From Planctomycetota bacterium (GTDB lineage Bacteria > Planctomycetota > UBA1135 > GCA-002686595): 46,882 nt of DNA. The notes beneath the pieces are model-generated. The model did not search any database and was not told the origin of the DNA. It saw only the letters and a list, made by a program, of their open reading frames with translations. Positions 1 through 7,997 of this stretch are shown here, in pieces (the stretch's first letter is position 1; every line of letters begins with the position of its first letter). The stretch spans positions 1 through 46,882 of the forward strand of contig JAPKBR010000029.1 of assembly GCA_028823345.1 (NCBI GenBank), read 5' to 3'. The translations under genes were made by a program, and so were the position numbers.

Positions 1-451
1 GCTCAATCGCCTCGTCCTGCCCAAATGCGCGCAGCACTCCATCGAGCAAACGGTGGAATCCTCCACCAATAGGCGCAAGCAAGGAGACCATCACCAAGAG
101 TGGCGGTGCCACCCAACGGGCCACCCAAGGACCACTGCGCAGGGCGAGGGTCTTGGGCAGGATCTCTCCCAACACCAAAATCGCAAGCAAGGCTCCGGCC
201 CCAGTCAGTAACCCATCCCCTTTCAGCAAACGCGGCACAAGGGCGAAGAACAACAAGTTGACGAACAGATTGCCCAGCAGGATCGTGACCAACAAGTCCC
301 TAGGCTTAGCCAACAGGCGTTGGGCCCGGGGCCCGGCCTCATCGACCTGTGAAGGATCCATGTTGAACAGCGCCGTCTCTGCCCCGCTAAAGAACGCGGA
401 CAGGGCGAGCAGCCCCAGGGGAATCAGTATTGGAATCCAGTCGCTGATCAT
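1..451 (-). CDS. DUF21/CNNM-type membrane transporter (HlyC/CorC family), 3'-truncated by window edge
   Basis: The reverse strand is open from an ATG at 451 to the window edge, giving 150 codons. The start lies 4 nt after the TGA of the upstream kinase gene, so the two are probably co-transcribed. The N-terminus is a hydrophobic helix followed by a small-residue turn and SGAETALFN, the hallmark of the DUF21 (CNNM) transmembrane domain, where xxxSAxExA motifs line the ion path. Further helices follow, including LGEILPKTLA, which matches the conserved GEixPK motif of the same domain. Family members (CorC/MpfA/YhdP type) are linked to Mg2+ or Co2+ efflux and carry CBS and CorC_HlyC domains after the membrane part; those would lie outside the window. 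Seen: the DUF21 motifs. Inferred: cation transport. Confidence 0.85.
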   Translation of the reverse strand, partial: MISDWIPILIPLGLLALSAFFSGAETALFNMDPSQVDEAGPRAQRLLAKPRDLLVTILLGNLFVNLLFFALVPRLLKGDGLLTGAGALLAILVLGEILPKTLALRSGPWVARWVAPPLLVMVSLLAPIGGGFHRLLDGVLRAFGQDEAIE

Positions 452-455
452 TGGC

Positions 456-2090
456 TCATACACCTTCCCTAGGCGGGGGCATGGTCGGGCTATCGATCGC
501 CACAGGCAACACCAAAGTAGCGTGGAAGCCCTCGCCCTTGGCACTGGTGATCTCAAGTCGGCCCCCGTGGGCCGCCGCCATACCCTGCACCATAGCCAAA
601 CCCAGCCCCGTCCCGCGCCCGGTTTCCTTGGTGGAGAAAAACGCATCACCAATGCGTCCCACCAATTCCGCGTCTACCCCGGGCCCGTTGTCGATGATCG
701 AGACGCGTAGGTTTTCCCCGTCCCCGTTGCCCACTTGCACCTGGATCAGCCCATCCCCCGCAGGCTCTGTTTCCAGAGCATCGAGGGCGTTGACCAAGAG
801 ATTCAAGAATGCCTGCCCGAGTTCATTGGCCTGACCTTGCACCGCTGGCACACCGTCCAAGGCTTCGAGAGCTGTTGGCTGGAGCGCGTCTTGATCGGCT
901 CCCTTCTGCGCCCCATAGGAGACCGCCAAGCGCACCTCAACACCCAGATCCTCCGCCCGATGACGCACCAGTCCCAAGGCATCCCCGAGGGGACCGCGCA
1001 GATGAACCAGAGCGGTGGCCGTTTCCCGGGGAGCGAGCCGCAACAAGCGCCCAACCGTTCCCCTGATGCGCTCCAAACCGGAGGCCACCAAGTCCAGATA
1101 TTCCCGGCGCTTGGCCGGGGCGAGATCCTCTCGGGCCAGGGCTTGGGTTGCATTCATCAATCCGCTGAGGGGATTGTTGATTTCATGGGCCACCCCCGCA
1201 GCCAACTCGCCAGTGGCCGCAAGTCGCCGCTGGGTCATGGCCGCAGCCTCCGCCGCACGGGCCGCGCTGGTGGCCTCGTCTACCTCACGGGCAAGCCGCT
1301 TGTTGAAGCCTTGTACATCGTCCGCCATGGCATCAAACGAACGCATCAACTCGCCGATCTCGTCACGGCGAGAGACCTGTCCTACCCGCGCCTCAAGTTC
1401 GCCGCGACCAATGCGCCGGGCCGCAACCGCAAGACGCTGCACAGGATTGAGGATGAAACCCCGGATTAGGGCAAAGGTGGAAAGGGTCAAGAGCAAAGTC
1501 GAGGCGATGAACCAGGGCAAGAGCTGGCGCTGAAAACCACCCGCCGCATCGGATGGAAGGGTCTGCATCCAGCATCCTCCCCAAGCGCTCCCGTCGGGCA
1601 GGAGCACCGGCAAGGCCACGCCCCCACCAACCTCAACCTGCTCCTGGAATTCGGCCGCCTGCCGCATGGCCAGCAGAACTCCGGCACCATCAAATGTCCC
1701 GTCCCGCTGGGCCGCGCCCAAAGGACTGATCTCGAGCCCCAAGGAGGGCCGCGCCGCCCCGGCTTGGTCGTCAGCCTCGGGGGAGCTCCCGGTCAAATCG
1801 GGAAAGTGCGCGATCTGCACATCCTGGAACCACTCGTCCCAGTGCTCCCAACGCAACAGTCCCGCGGAACGCAAGTTCCCCCGGCCATCGATCAATGTGC
1901 CCACCAAGACCCCCAACAATTCCGCGTGGGCTTGACCTCGCTGGTCGTCCAAACTGCGCTCGGCCCGCCGGGTCCACAGGAGGCCCGCGGTGAACACCGC
2001 AACATTCGCCAGGGCGACCATGCCAATCACGGCTACCCGCAGGGATACGCGCGGCTTTTGGTTCCTTGGGCCTGTGGGTGGTGGCTTCAC
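456..2090 (-). CDS. Membrane-bound sensor histidine kinase (HAMP, HisKA, HATPase_c)
   Basis: 544 aa, GTG start overlapping the TGA of the pilC-like gene. There is one membrane helix at residues about 17-39, an extracytoplasmic sensor region at 40-188, a second helix at about 189-214, then a HAMP linker with DEIGELMRSFD near 243. The phosphoacceptor is H302 in GVAHEINNPL, the NtrB/PilS-like H-box. ATPase motifs follow: N-box NLLVNALDALE near 430, G1 DNGPGVD near 467, and GRGTGLGLAMV near 491. It should autophosphorylate and pass phosphate to a response regulator, but none is encoded next to it; the next gene is the DUF21 transporter. Its position at the end of a pilB-pilT-pilC run recalls pilS in type IV pilus clusters, so control of pili is a reasonable guess. 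The sensor region (HWDEW motif) could be CHASE4-like, which is weak. Confidence 0.92.
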   Translation of the reverse strand: MKPPPTGPRNQKPRVSLRVAVIGMVALANVAVFTAGLLWTRRAERSLDDQRGQAHAELLGVLVGTLIDGRGNLRSAGLLRWEHWDEWFQDVQIAHFPDLTGSSPEADDQAGAARPSLGLEISPLGAAQRDGTFDGAGVLLAMRQAAEFQEQVEVGGGVALPVLLPDGSAWGGCWMQTLPSDAAGGFQRQLLPWFIASTLLLTLSTFALIRGFILNPVQRLAVAARRIGRGELEARVGQVSRRDEIGELMRSFDAMADDVQGFNKRLAREVDEATSAARAAEAAAMTQRRLAATGELAAGVAHEINNPLSGLMNATQALAREDLAPAKRREYLDLVASGLERIRGTVGRLLRLAPRETATALVHLRGPLGDALGLVRHRAEDLGVEVRLAVSYGAQKGADQDALQPTALEALDGVPAVQGQANELGQAFLNLLVNALDALETEPAGDGLIQVQVGNGDGENLRVSIIDNGPGVDAELVGRIGDAFFSTKETGRGTGLGLAMVQGMAAAHGGRLEITSAKGEGFHATLVLPVAIDSPTMPPPREGV

Positions 2091-3232
2091 GAGGAGCTAT
2101 TGATCGAGTTCATGATCTCAAGCAGGGGCATGAATAGGGCAACGACAATGAAGCCCACGACCACCGCCATAACCAGCAACAGGACCGGTTCAAGAAACTT
2201 GAAGAGTGCGTCGATGCGTCGGTCCAACTGTCGCTCGTAGGCATCGGCCACCTTCAGCAGCATGCGGTCGAGCTCGCCTGTCTCTTCGCCCACATCCACC
2301 ATGTTGGTGACGATGTCGTCGAAGAGCCCGGTCTCGCCCATGGTACGCGCGATGCTTTCGCCTTCACGGACCGTGCGGCGAATGTCCTCGATACCTTGGG
2401 CCAGGACCATGTTCGCAGTTGCGTCACGCACGATTCCAAGGGCATCCAGGTGCGGGACGCCGGCCTCCACTAGGGTGCCAAAAGTGCGCGAAAAGCGCGC
2501 GATCAGGGACTGGCGCATGAGCCCCCCTGCCAGGGGCAGCTTCAACATCAGGCCGTGGATTCGGAAGCGATAAGGCTTGCTGCGGGTGATCATAAACATG
2601 TGCAGCAGCACCATGGCCGCGGGCACACCAAAGACTAGGTACCAGCGTTGGGTGGCGATCTCGCTGACGTCCAGCAGGAACTGGGTGCTGCCCGGCAGGG
2701 TCACATCGAAGGACTCGAATATCTCCTGGAAGCGCGGGATCACAAAGACAATGACCGCCGACACAATCCCCGTGGCCACCACAGTCAGGATGGCGGGGTA
2801 GATCATGGCGTTGACGATCTTGCTCTGGATCTCGGCGGCTTTTTCCCGGAAGGCCGCGAGACGCACCAGGATCCGGTCGAGGATTCCGGCGGATTCGCCA
2901 GCGCGTACCATGGCCGAGAAAAGTTCGTCGAAGCAGCGCGGATGCTTGCCCATGGCCTCGGAAAGGGGCGCACCGCCGGAAACGTCTTCGGTGATCTCAG
3001 CCAAGAGGGCCTTGAAGGGGCCGGGCTTGGTTTGGCCCTCGAGGATCGTCAAGGCCCTGACCACCGGAATGCCCGCCTCCGAAAGGGTCGCCAGTTGAAC
3101 CGTGAAGTCGGTCACCAACTGACCGCGGATCCGGCCACCTATGACCTTGGATCCAGCGGCGGCACCCCCGCCTCCGGAGGAACCAACCGTCCGGCTTTGG
3201 ACCGGGGTATTACGCTGAATCTTTTTTGCCAT
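2087..3232 (-). CDS. pilC: PilC/GspF-type inner-membrane platform protein
   Basis: 381 aa from the ATG at 3232; the reading frame extends 14 codons further upstream, but the usual polar N-terminus (MAKKIQ) and family length favour this start. Two T2SF repeats are visible, each with a helical cytoplasmic part (LATLSEAGIPVVRALTILE; SRTFGTLVEAGVPHLDAL) followed by membrane helices, and the C-terminal hydrophobic hairpin ends at LEIMNSINSSS. This is the integral membrane protein on which the PilB and PilT motors act to polymerise or retract pilins. It lies downstream of pilT and pilB on the same strand; the 128 nt before it hold no gene. The stop overlaps the kinase GTG start. Type II secretion GspF is the alternative; the adjacent PilT favours a type IV pilus. 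Confidence 0.95.
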   Translation of the reverse strand: MAKKIQRNTPVQSRTVGSSGGGGAAAGSKVIGGRIRGQLVTDFTVQLATLSEAGIPVVRALTILEGQTKPGPFKALLAEITEDVSGGAPLSEAMGKHPRCFDELFSAMVRAGESAGILDRILVRLAAFREKAAEIQSKIVNAMIYPAILTVVATGIVSAVIVFVIPRFQEIFESFDVTLPGSTQFLLDVSEIATQRWYLVFGVPAAMVLLHMFMITRSKPYRFRIHGLMLKLPLAGGLMRQSLIARFSRTFGTLVEAGVPHLDALGIVRDATANMVLAQGIEDIRRTVREGESIARTMGETGLFDDIVTNMVDVGEETGELDRMLLKVADAYERQLDRRIDALFKFLEPVLLLVMAVVVGFIVVALFMPLLEIMNSINSSS

Positions 3233-3360
3233 CTTGAGTAGTGAGAGGGTACCCACCCGGCGTGCCCAGGTCACGCAAGCCCTTGGGAGTCAGGCGGGGA
3301 GAATCCGGGAGGACTTGGGTCGATTGGGTGAAAAACGGATCACGTGGGCTGCTTATGGCC

Positions 3361-5049
3361 CTAGAGCTGGGTTTCCCGCAGGACTTCTTCCACGGTGGTG
3401 CGCCCCTCGGCCACCAGATCAAGGCCCGCATCGCGCAGGGTACGCATGCCACGCCCAATGGCCGCCTGGCGCAGAGCTTCCGACGAAGCCCCATCCTGGA
3501 TCAGAGACCGCAGATCATCATCAAGGAGCAGGATCTCAAAGATCCCCGTACGCCCTTTGTAGCCGGTGTGATGACATACCCCGCAGCCACGACCGTGACG
3601 AATCTTACAGCCCTCGATGCGCCGGGCATCGGGACCAAGCTCGCGCAGGGTTTCCTCGTCCGGCTCCATCTCCACGCTGCATGCTTCGCAAACCGTGCGC
3701 AACAACCGTTGGGCCGCCACCGCTTCGAGGGTTGCGGTCAACAGAAATGGTTCGATGCCCATGTCCATCAATCGGGCCACCGTGGAAGTCGAGTCGTTGG
3801 TGTGCACCGTGGCAAAAACCGTGTGCCCGGTCAGGCTGGCTTCCACAGCGATCGCGGCGGTCTCCCGGTCACGGATCTCCCCCACGAGAATCTTGTCCGG
3901 GTCCTGGCGCAGAATCGAGCGCAGCACCGAGGCATAAGTCACGCCAATGTCTTCGTGAATGGGAACCTGTACAATGCCTTCGATGTCGTACTCCACGGGG
4001 TCTTCCACCGTGATGATCTTCACATCCGGCTCGTTGGCCTCGCTGAGCATTCCATAGAGGGTCGTGGTCTTGCCCGAACCTGTGGGCCCGGTAATCAAGA
4101 CAACCCCATGGGGCAAACGGGTCAAGGCCCGCAGGGTGGATTCATCTTTCTCGGGCAAGCCCAAGGCCGCCAGGTTCAAGTTAACTGCCGAGCGGTCCAG
4201 GATCCGCAGCACTGCCCCCTCCCCAGCCAAGCCCGGCATGGTTGCCACACGCAAGTCCACAGGCCGCCCATCGATCGACAATTCGATGCGGCCATCTTGG
4301 GGCAGGCGGATCTCGGTAATGTCCAAATCAGCCATGACCTTGATACGCGAGATCAGAGGCACCGCCAAGTGACGCGGAGGACTTTCCACTTCGTACAGGG
4401 AACCATCCACTCGGTAGCGGATGCGGAAGGAATCGTCGTAGGTCTCAAAGTGAATGTCGCTGGCCAGGTCCTTGATGGCCCGGTGCAGAATCGAGTTCAA
4501 GAGCCGCACCACGGGCTTGGACTGGGCGGCAGCTTCGGGATCCGACGCATCAACCCCCTGGGCCGCGGCCAACACATCCGCCAGGGATTCTTCCTCGCCG
4601 TAGCACTCCAGAACTTTTGCCCGAACGCTGTCCGGGTCTGCCAGGACACCGCTCACGGGGGAGCCCACCGAAAACGACAGGTCGTCCAAAACGGCCTGGT
4701 TTTGCGGGTCCGCGAGGGCCACCACTAGGGTGCCCCCGTCTAGCTTGATGGGCAGGACGCCAAAGGTGTGAGCGATGCTCTTATCCACCATAGCCAGCAC
4801 ATCCGGGTCAACCTCAATGGTGGCCAAATCCACGCTGTGCAAGCCCGCTTGTTCCGCCAAGGCACGGGTCACATCCGGCGCCGTGGCGGCACCCATGGCC
4901 ACCAGAATCTGTCCAATCAGCCCACCCTGTTGGCGCTGTTCCGTCAGACTCCGCTGGATGGCCGACTCCTTGACTCCAGACTGAGCTTTAAGGATTTGCC
5001 CCAGGAGTTGCCGGCCGCCGGAGCCGTCCGGGTTCGCCTGGGCGCTCAA
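3361..5049 (-). CDS. pilB: PilB/GspE-type assembly ATPase (copy A, downstream of pilT)
   Basis: 562 aa, TTG start overlapping the TGA of pilT (TTGA). An N-terminal T2SSE_N-like domain (about 10-150) precedes the motor. The Walker A motif GPTGSGKTTTL begins at residue 321, followed by the conserved ITVEDPVEY, the Walker B region ILVGEIRDRETA, and the His box TGHTVFATVHTNDS. A zinc-binding tetracysteine element (CEAC, then CGVC) sits near the C-terminus, as in extension ATPases but not in PilT. The protein hydrolyses ATP at the cytoplasmic face to drive pilin polymerisation through PilC. A second, clearly different PilB-like ATPase is encoded upstream at 6122-7801; which one serves the pilus and which a secretion pseudopilus cannot be read from the sequence. 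Confidence 0.95.
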   Translation of the reverse strand: MSAQANPDGSGGRQLLGQILKAQSGVKESAIQRSLTEQRQQGGLIGQILVAMGAATAPDVTRALAEQAGLHSVDLATIEVDPDVLAMVDKSIAHTFGVLPIKLDGGTLVVALADPQNQAVLDDLSFSVGSPVSGVLADPDSVRAKVLECYGEEESLADVLAAAQGVDASDPEAAAQSKPVVRLLNSILHRAIKDLASDIHFETYDDSFRIRYRVDGSLYEVESPPRHLAVPLISRIKVMADLDITEIRLPQDGRIELSIDGRPVDLRVATMPGLAGEGAVLRILDRSAVNLNLAALGLPEKDESTLRALTRLPHGVVLITGPTGSGKTTTLYGMLSEANEPDVKIITVEDPVEYDIEGIVQVPIHEDIGVTYASVLRSILRQDPDKILVGEIRDRETAAIAVEASLTGHTVFATVHTNDSTSTVARLMDMGIEPFLLTATLEAVAAQRLLRTVCEACSVEMEPDEETLRELGPDARRIEGCKIRHGRGCGVCHHTGYKGRTGIFEILLLDDDLRSLIQDGASSEALRQAAIGRGMRTLRDAGLDLVAEGRTTVEEVLRETQL

Positions 5050-6095
5050 AGGCGTGCCTCCATGTCCTTCGAACTCTGAGCGTAATCAAGCGCCGTGCGC
5101 GGAGAGATCTCACCAGACTTGACCAATTCCAAAAGGTGATCGTCCAAGGTCATCATGCCGACCCGGCGACTGGTTTGCAGGGTGCTTTGGATCTTGTTGG
5201 TCTCGTTCTTACGGATCAAGTTCGAGATCGCCGGATTGTTGATCAGCACCTCGAAGGCGGCCACGCGGCCTTTACCACTGGCGTGGGGCATGAGAACTTG
5301 ACTGACCACGGACACGAGGGACACGGAAAGCTGAGCCCGGATCTGCTCCTGCTGGTTAGCGGGAAAGGCATCAACCATGCGGTTGACCGTGCGCGCACTA
5401 CCGGTGGTGTGCAGGGTGCCAAAGACCAAGTGCCCTGTTTCTGCGGCGGTGATCGCGGCGGAAATGGTCTCTAGGTCGCGCATCTCCCCCAGCAAGATCA
5501 CATCCGGATCCTGACGCAACACACGGCGCATGGCCTCGGGAAAATCAGGCACATCGCTGCCCACTTCGCGCTGGGTCACAAGGCCGCGCTTATGCGAGTG
5601 ATAGAACTCAATCGGATCTTCGATGGTCACGATGTGACGATCGAGGTTGGCGTTGATCCAGTCGATCATGGTGGCCAGGGTGGTGGACTTACCAGAGCCG
5701 GTGGGGCCCGTGACCAGGACCAGCCCCCGCGGCCTGCGAAGAAGGTCCTGCACGCTCTGGGGCAATCCAATCTGATCAAAGGTCAGCAACTCATTGGGGA
5801 TCAGGCGTAGGATCGCCGTGTGGCGACCCCGTTGACGCATGCAGCTCACCCGAAAGCGGCTGCCAGATTCGTGGGCCAAACCGATATCCGTGGTGCCTAT
5901 GTCGTTCAACTCCTTCCAGTGCTTGTCGTCGCACAGCTCGCGGCAGAGGGCGAGTGTGTGCTCGTCGGTCAGCGTTTCCTCGCCCAGGTGGACCAGCTTG
6001 CCATCCACACGCCCCACCGGCGGCCGCCCCGGATTCAGGTGCAGGTCCGAGGCGTTCACTTCGATGGCGCGGGTCATCAGTTCGAGTGCATTCAT
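5046..6095 (-). CDS. pilT: PilT-type twitching motility retraction ATPase
   Basis: 349 aa, ATG start at 6095, 26 nt after the upstream ATPase. The N-terminus (ASDLHLNPGRPP) is the PilT-type PAS-like domain. Walker A GPTGSGKSTTL starts at residue 130, the Walker B/Asp box region reads ILLGEMRDLETI, the His box is TGHLVFGTLHTTGSA, and the C-terminal AISNLIRKNETNKI corresponds to the AIRNLIRE retraction signature of PilT. There is no tetracysteine element, which separates it from the two PilB copies. PilT disassembles type IV pili to power twitching, adhesion or DNA uptake. It overlaps the downstream pilB start by 4 nt, so the two motors are probably translationally coupled. Confidence 0.96.
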   Translation of the reverse strand: MNALELMTRAIEVNASDLHLNPGRPPVGRVDGKLVHLGEETLTDEHTLALCRELCDDKHWKELNDIGTTDIGLAHESGSRFRVSCMRQRGRHTAILRLIPNELLTFDQIGLPQSVQDLLRRPRGLVLVTGPTGSGKSTTLATMIDWINANLDRHIVTIEDPIEFYHSHKRGLVTQREVGSDVPDFPEAMRRVLRQDPDVILLGEMRDLETISAAITAAETGHLVFGTLHTTGSARTVNRMVDAFPANQQEQIRAQLSVSLVSVVSQVLMPHASGKGRVAAFEVLINNPAISNLIRKNETNKIQSTLQTSRRVGMMTLDDHLLELVKSGEISPRTALDYAQSSKDMEARL

Positions 6096-6121
6096 GGGGT
6101 GGTCTGGTTGCGTGGTTCAGG

Positions 6122-7801
6122 TCAAAGGGCTTCAAGACCCGCAGCGTGGGCTGCGCGGGAGACCCGCAGGACTTCGGACAAACTAGTGACTCCGGCGAGA
6201 GCCTTTTGGGCACCGTCAATGGACAGCTTCTGCAAGCTACCTGCCCCCTCCGCAGCCCTTTCGATGCTGGCGAGGCTCTCCCCGCGAAAGACCATGTCCC
6301 GCAAGTTGCCATCGAGGGTCAGGGTCTCGTAGAGCGCAACCCGGCCGCGGTAGCCATTGCCCTCGCAGGCGGTGCAACCCCGGGGCTTGCGCAATTTGCG
6401 CCCCTTGATACTGTCCCCTTCCAGACCCAGCACGCGCCACTCGCCCTCGCTGGGCTCGTACTCCTCAGAGCATTTGGAACAAAGTCGGCGTACAAGCCTT
6501 TGGCCCAGCACCGCGTTGACACTCGCGGAAACCAAGAAGGGCTTGACCCCCAGATCCACCAGGCGCGTCAAAGCACTCGGTGCATCGTTGGTGTGCAAAG
6601 TCGAGAACACCAGGTGACCGGTCAAGGCCGCCTGGATCGCAATCTCGGCGGTCTCCAAGTCGCGAATCTCGCCCACCAAAATCACGTTGGGCGCACAGCG
6701 CAGCATGGCCCGCAGGATGCGAGAAAAGGTCAGGCCGATGCGCGGGGTGACCTGCACCTGATTGACGCCGCTCAGATGGTATTCCACCGGGTCCTCGGCG
6801 GTGATGATCTTGACATCCGAACGATTCAGTTCGGAAAGGGCAGCATAGAGGGTCGTGGTTTTGCCCGAACCCGTGGGGCCGGTGACCAAGACAATGCCAC
6901 TGGGACGTTTGATCGTGCTGCGGAACCAGCTGAGCTGTTGAGTGCCAAACCCCAAGTCCTGCAAGGGGATCAAGTTAGCCGAGCGATCGAGCAAACGCAT
7001 CACCATGGTTTCACCGTGGTTCGAGGGCAACACGCTGGCGCGCACATCCACATCCCGGCCGTCGAGGTTCAAGCTGATGCGTCCGTCCTGGGGCTTGCGC
7101 TTCTCGGCAATGTCCATGCGCGCCATAATCTTGAGACGCGAAAGTAAGGGTGCTGCGAGGTGCGCAGGATGCTCGGCCACATCGCGCAGCATGCCATCCA
7201 CCCGGAAGCGCACACGCACGCGCCCGTGACCCGGCTCCACATGGATGTCGCTGGCTCGTTCGGCAAGGGCGTCTTGGAAGGTACGAGTCACCAGGCGCAC
7301 GATGGGCGCGTCGCTTTCTTCGTCGCCCTCCCCCACACCCATACCACTGGCCACCGCAAGCTCGGCGCTGTTGTCGGCGGGGGCGCCGTAGTTCTTGGTC
7401 AAGGCTTCCTTGAGGGCCGCGGGGGTCGCCAAGGCGCAGGCAATTTCCCGTCCCAGCAAGAATTCCAGTTGCTCGGCCAGGATACGCTTGAGGGGATCGT
7501 CCACCGCGACCACCAGCTTGCCGCCTTTCTCCATCAAGGGCATGACGCCCTGATCGATGGCGATTTCCGCCGGCACGAGATCGACCACTTCCGGCGCGAT
7601 CCTTCCCCGGGAAAGATCGACAAACGGCATGCCCGCGTTCTTGGCGGTCACCCGATAGACCTTCTCCGCCGGAGCCAGACCTAACTCAAGGATGGCCTCC
7701 ACGATGCCTAGCTCCCGACCGCGCTGATGGCCCTGGGCCTTGCGCAGATCGGGCTCGGAGAGCACCCCCGCGTCCACCAGGGCTTGCCCGAGATCAGCCA
7801 C
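6122..7801 (-). CDS. PilB/GspE-type assembly ATPase (copy B, first gene of the operon)
   Basis: 559 aa, GTG start at 7801. The N-terminal MshEN/T2SSE_N-like part (LGQALVDAGVLSEPDLRKA) is followed by the motor: Walker A GPTGSGKTTTL from residue 308, IITAEDPVEYHL, Walker B region ILVGEIRDLETAEIA, His box TGHLVFSTLHTNDAPSA, and a tetracysteine element (CSKC, later CTAC). All the catalytic elements of an active extension ATPase are present. It differs substantially from copy A in the N-domain and linker (a Gly/Glu-rich stretch near 153-163), so it is an old paralogue and not a recent duplication. It is the first gene of the motor operon; the promoter should lie in 7802-7877 but I see no convincing boxes. 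Confidence 0.93.
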   Translation of the reverse strand: MADLGQALVDAGVLSEPDLRKAQGHQRGRELGIVEAILELGLAPAEKVYRVTAKNAGMPFVDLSRGRIAPEVVDLVPAEIAIDQGVMPLMEKGGKLVVAVDDPLKRILAEQLEFLLGREIACALATPAALKEALTKNYGAPADNSAELAVASGMGVGEGDEESDAPIVRLVTRTFQDALAERASDIHVEPGHGRVRVRFRVDGMLRDVAEHPAHLAAPLLSRLKIMARMDIAEKRKPQDGRISLNLDGRDVDVRASVLPSNHGETMVMRLLDRSANLIPLQDLGFGTQQLSWFRSTIKRPSGIVLVTGPTGSGKTTTLYAALSELNRSDVKIITAEDPVEYHLSGVNQVQVTPRIGLTFSRILRAMLRCAPNVILVGEIRDLETAEIAIQAALTGHLVFSTLHTNDAPSALTRLVDLGVKPFLVSASVNAVLGQRLVRRLCSKCSEEYEPSEGEWRVLGLEGDSIKGRKLRKPRGCTACEGNGYRGRVALYETLTLDGNLRDMVFRGESLASIERAAEGAGSLQKLSIDGAQKALAGVTSLSEVLRVSRAAHAAGLEAL

Positions 7802-7877
7802 AGGCGCAGCCCAGGTATTTTTGAATGAGAATCATCATCAAGGACGAGGGCTAAGGCCCACGGGGGCCAGAGTAACC

Positions 7878-7896
7878 GGGGAACTCTCTGTTCCCC
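7878..7896. repeat. Short inverted repeat between the motor operon and the DUF1573 gene
   Basis: GGGGAAC (7878-7884) and GTTCCCC (7890-7896) form a perfect 7-bp stem with a 5-nt loop. It lies between the pil operon start and the larger 17-bp hairpin. It could extend the terminator of the DUF1573 gene or act as an operator for the pil operon; nothing distinguishes these. Confidence 0.5.
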
Positions 7897-7920
7897 CCTG
7901 GAAAATCCCCTGGAAATGCA

Positions 7921-7957
7921 GCATGCCCGCCGGGAACGAGGTTCCCGGCGGGCATGC
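7921..7957 (-). terminator. Perfect 17-bp hairpin after the DUF1573 gene
   Basis: Positions 7921-7937 and 7941-7957 are exact reverse complements (17 bp) with a 3-nt GAG loop. On the reverse strand the hairpin follows the stop of the DUF1573 gene by 40 nt. Only a short T stretch (TGCATTTCC) follows, so it is either a terminator with a weak U-tract or an RNA 3'-end stabiliser. Confidence 0.7.
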
Positions 7958-7997
7958 GAGCGAACCCCGTCCTTCAGGGATTCACAGTGAGAAAATC

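Noticed and set aside
153..710. Plus-strand open frame at the left edge
   Set aside because: Antisense to the DUF21 transporter and the kinase C-terminus; rich in Arg, Ser and Pro as expected for a shadow frame.
3241..4728. 495-codon open frame on the plus strand
   Set aside because: It is antisense to the pilB gene, has no family motif, and arises from GC-rich codon bias of the opposite strand.
5954..7147. 397-codon plus-strand open frame
   Set aside because: Antisense shadow of pilT and PilB copy B, whose motifs are unambiguous.
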